From an uncultured Bacilli bacterium (lineage in GTDB: Bacteria > Bacillota_I > Bacilli_A > RF39 > UBA660), in NCBI GenBank assembly GCA_947598455.1, contig CANQFI010000112.1:1-5000 (forward strand): 5,000 bases of DNA. Reading direction: 5' to 3'. Under the pieces are notes generated by a model that was not told where the DNA came from, ran no database searches, and was given only the letters and a program-made list of their open reading frames with translations. Made by a program: the position numbers and the translations under genes. Positions 1 to 5,000 of this stretch are shown one piece after another; within the stretch, counting starts at the first letter, position 1, and each line of letters opens with the position of its first letter.

Positions 1-1
1 A

Positions 2-10
2 TGTTATAAT
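2..10 (+). promoter_or_regulatory. Extended -10 promoter element upstream of pcrA
   Basis: A perfect TATAAT hexamer lies at 5-10, preceded by TG at 2-3 with one base between, which is the extended -10 form recognised by the housekeeping sigma factor. The -35 box would fall left of the window and cannot be checked. Transcription would be expected to start near 16-18 in a purine-rich stretch, giving a leader of only about 16-18 bases that still includes the AGGA at 24-27. In AT-rich DNA such hexamers also arise by chance; position and the TG extension make this one credible. Confidence 0.55.
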
Positions 11-23
11 ATAAAAAGAAAGC

Positions 24-27
24 AGGA
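24..27 (+). promoter_or_regulatory. Weak ribosome binding site of pcrA
   Basis: AGGA ends 6 bases before the ATG at 34. It is a weaker match to the anti-Shine-Dalgarno sequence than the sites of the two downstream genes, but the spacing is good and it supports ATG 34 as the start. An out-of-frame ATG at 27 overlaps this site and is too close to it to use it. Confidence 0.6.
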
Positions 28-33
28 TGCAAC

Positions 34-2127
34 ATGAATTATTTATACGGACTTAATGAAAAACAATTGGAAGCTGTTAGCCATATAGATGGACCTTGCT
101 TAGTTTTAGCGGGAGCTGGTAGTGGGAAAACGAAAGTTTTAACAACGAGAATAGCTAATTTAGTTAATAATGGAATACCATCTTATAATATTTTGGCAAT
201 TACTTTTACAAATAAAGCAGCTAAAGAAATGAGAGAGAGATTAGATAGAATATTACCTGATAATAGTGCTTTTGTTGGAACATTCCACTCATTAGGGGTT
301 AGAATTATTAGAGAAAATGCACCATTACTCGGATTAGATAGGAATTTTGCGATAGTTGATAGTGATGATGTATTAACTTTAATTAAAAAGATTATGAAAG
401 ATAATGATTATGATCCTAAATTAACAAGTCCAGCTTATATTAGAAATAAAATTAGTTCTTTTAAAAATGATATGTTAACTGATGATGAAATAGATAGATT
501 ATTTAAAACACCCCAAGATGAGATAGCTAAAAAAGTTTATTATGAATATATGGAAGTTTTAAAGAAAAATAACTCTGTTGATTTTGATGATTTACTTAGA
601 TTACCAGTTAAATTATTTATGGAAGATAAAGAAACTTTAGAAAGATATCAAGAAAAATTTAAATATATATTAATAGATGAATATCAAGATACAAATGAAG
701 TACAATATAAATTATCTAAATTATTGGCGCGTAAGTATAAAAATATATTTATTGTAGGTGATCCTGATCAATCAATTTATATGTTTAGAGGAGCTAATTT
801 TAGAAATATTTTAAATTTTGAAAAAGATTATAAAAATGCCGTAGTTATTCCATTAGAAGAAAATTATCGTTCAACAAAAAATATTTTAGATACTGCCAAT
901 TCTGTTATTAAAAATAATAAAGAACGTAAAGAGAAAAACTTATGGAGTAGCAATGGAGATGGATGTAAAACTAAGTATTTAAGAGCTTATGATGATAAAC
1001 ATGAAATTAAAATGGTTTTAGATGAAATAAAAAGATTAGTTGATGATGGTTATCGTAAAAGTGAAATAGCTGTTTTATATCGTACTAATGCTCAAGCCAG
1101 ATTAGTAGAGGAAATGTTTTTAAAATCTAATGTACCTTATAAAGTTGTGGGTAGTTATTATTTCTATTCTCGTAAAGAAATTAAAGATTTAATTTGTTAT
1201 TTAAGGTTAATACTAAATAATAATGATGAAATAAGTTTAAGAAGAGTAATTAATGTTCCTAAAAGAGGAATAGGAGAAGCTACTTTAAATAAATTAGAAA
1301 AGGAAGCTAGAGAAAATAATACTTCTATGTTTTCTGTTATTAGTAAAGGTAAAGAGCAATTATTTAAAGAACTTATTATACATTTAACTAAAGAAGCAGA
1401 AAATCACTCTTTAACTGAATTAATAGATATTATCTTAGAAGATACGGGAATGAGAGAAGAATATAAGAATGATAATACATTAGAAAGTGAATTAAGGCTA
1501 GATAACTTAGAAGAATTTAAATCTATTACTAAGACTTTTGAAGAACGAACTGGTTCGGTTAGTTTAGCTGATTTCTTAGAAGAGATTAGTTTAATAGCCG
1601 ATATTACAGAACATCAAGATGATGGTAAAGATGTGGTAACTTTAATGACAATACATAGTGCAAAGGGATTAGAATTTGCTGTAGTTTTCTTAATTGGTAT
1701 GGAAGATGGAATATTTCCACATCAAAACTCTTTTAATGAAGAAGGGGGATTAGAAGAAGAAAGAAGATTATGTTATGTAGGAATTACTAGAGCTAAAGAA
1801 AAGTTATATATAACAAATGCTAAAAGAAGAATGCTTTATGGTAAAGATGTTGTAAATCCACCTAGTAGGTTTATCAAGGAGATTGATGAAAACTTATTAG
1901 ATGTAGAAAATGAAAAAATGATGCCTGAAGGACAAATAAATCGTGAGGAATTATATCACAATAATGAAGATGTAGAATTTAAAGATGGTGATATTGTAAT
2001 GCATATGATTTATGGCAGGGGTGTTGTAATTGAAGTTAAAGGTGATTTTTTGACAGTGGCTTTTGCTAAAAATTATGGAATAAAAAAATTAATGAAAAAT
2101 CATAAAAGTATAAAAAAAATAAATTAA
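34..2127 (+). CDS. pcrA: ATP-dependent 3'-5' DNA helicase PcrA (UvrD/Rep family, SF1A)
   Basis: Cytoplasmic superfamily 1A helicase that unwinds DNA 3' to 5' using ATP; in Firmicutes PcrA acts in repair, clearing RecA and stalled RNA polymerase, and plasmid rolling-circle replication. All core motifs are visible: Q motif (Q11), Walker A AGAGSGKT (26-33), motif Ia TFTNKAAKEM (from about 57), Walker B LIDEYQDTN (D215, E216), motif III GDPDQSIYMFRGA (242-254), motif IV ENYRST (R279), 2A/2B region with NVPKRGIG (407-414), motif V TIHSAKGLEF (539-548) and motif VI YVGITRAKEKL (R586). The C-terminal segment from about 649 (FKDGD, then YGRGVV and GIKKL) matches the PcrA Tudor-like domain that contacts RNA polymerase in other species, favouring PcrA over Rep or RecB-like relatives. 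At 697 residues it is slightly shorter than Bacillus PcrA (about 740), chiefly in the linker before that domain. Motif III has F251 where many homologues have Trp, and W304 is its only tryptophan. First gene of the apparent operon. Confidence 0.97.
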   Translation: MNYLYGLNEKQLEAVSHIDGPCLVLAGAGSGKTKVLTTRIANLVNNGIPSYNILAITFTNKAAKEMRERLDRILPDNSAFVGTFHSLGVRIIRENAPLLGLDRNFAIVDSDDVLTLIKKIMKDNDYDPKLTSPAYIRNKISSFKNDMLTDDEIDRLFKTPQDEIAKKVYYEYMEVLKKNNSVDFDDLLRLPVKLFMEDKETLERYQEKFKYILIDEYQDTNEVQYKLSKLLARKYKNIFIVGDPDQSIYMFRGANFRNILNFEKDYKNAVVIPLEENYRSTKNILDTANSVIKNNKERKEKNLWSSNGDGCKTKYLRAYDDKHEIKMVLDEIKRLVDDGYRKSEIAVLYRTNAQARLVEEMFLKSNVPYKVVGSYYFYSRKEIKDLICYLRLILNNNDEISLRRVINVPKRGIGEATLNKLEKEARENNTSMFSVISKGKEQLFKELIIHLTKEAENHSLTELIDIILEDTGMREEYKNDNTLESELRLDNLEEFKSITKTFEERTGSVSLADFLEEISLIADITEHQDDGKDVVTLMTIHSAKGLEFAVVFLIGMEDGIFPHQNSFNEEGGLEEERRLCYVGITRAKEKLYITNAKRRMLYGKDVVNPPSRFIKEIDENLLDVENEKMMPEGQINREELYHNNEDVEFKDGDIVMHMIYGRGVVIEVKGDFLTVAFAKNYGIKKLMKNHKSIKKIN

Positions 2128-2133
2128 AAGGAG
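2128..2133 (+). promoter_or_regulatory. Strong ribosome binding site deciding ATG 2141
   Basis: AAGGAG follows the pcrA stop codon directly. It lies 7 bases before ATG 2141 but only 4 before the in-frame TTG at 2138. The 7-base spacing and the preference for ATG make 2141 the likely start, so the longest frame opening at TTG 2138 probably adds one false residue. Confidence 0.8.
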
Positions 2134-2140
2134 AATATTG

Positions 2141-5000
<2,860 letters not shown>

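Noticed and set aside
27..56. Short frame starting at ATG 27, overlapping the pcrA start out of frame
   Set aside because: Only nine residues, it overlaps its own would-be ribosome binding site, and ATG 34 gives the full helicase with a correct N-terminus.
2138..2140. TTG as start of the nucleotidyltransferase
   Set aside because: Only 4 bases from the Shine-Dalgarno site, while ATG immediately after has 7-base spacing and gives the usual short N-terminus before the AAGMGSR motif.
2101..2140. Possible terminator between pcrA and the nucleotidyltransferase
   Set aside because: There is no inverted repeat and no T-run; the stretch is A-rich coding end plus a ribosome binding site.

Overview
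The window holds three tightly packed plus-strand genes from a low-GC bacterium: a UvrD/PcrA-type DNA helicase (34-2127), a nucleotidyltransferase of the sugar-nucleotide pyrophosphorylase fold (2141-3037), and an NAD+-dependent DNA ligase LigA (3040 to the right edge, lacking only its last residues). The AT-rich DNA, purine-rich GGAG-type ribosome binding sites, A/T-ending codons and PcrA-like sequence with a C-terminal Tudor-like domain point to a Firmicutes/Bacillota lineage (Bacilli, Clostridia or an uncultured gut Mollicutes-like group). Every tryptophan is TGG and no gene is interrupted by an in-frame TGA, so the standard bacterial code is more likely than the UGA=Trp code of mycoplasmas. 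The exact taxon cannot be read from this window.

Layout: bases 1-33 carry an extended -10 promoter element and a weak ribosome binding site for pcrA. The gap between pcrA and the nucleotidyltransferase is 13 bases and is filled by a strong AAGGAG site. The gap between the nucleotidyltransferase and ligA is 2 bases, with the ligA binding site (GGAGG) lying inside the last codons of the upstream gene. No terminator is visible between the genes, so all three are probably one transcript. No stretch over 300 bases lacks a gene, and I saw no RNA gene, mobile element, CRISPR array or opposite-strand gene.

Function: PcrA (3'-5' helicase, repair, replication-transcription conflict, rolling-circle replication) and LigA (nick sealing in replication and repair) form a familiar pair in Firmicutes operons. 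The nucleotidyltransferase between them would make an activated sugar or alcohol nucleotide, probably for envelope synthesis, and has no obvious link to DNA repair; its insertion between the pair is the most notable point. Otherwise this is ordinary housekeeping sequence, and I find no evidence of an undescribed system.
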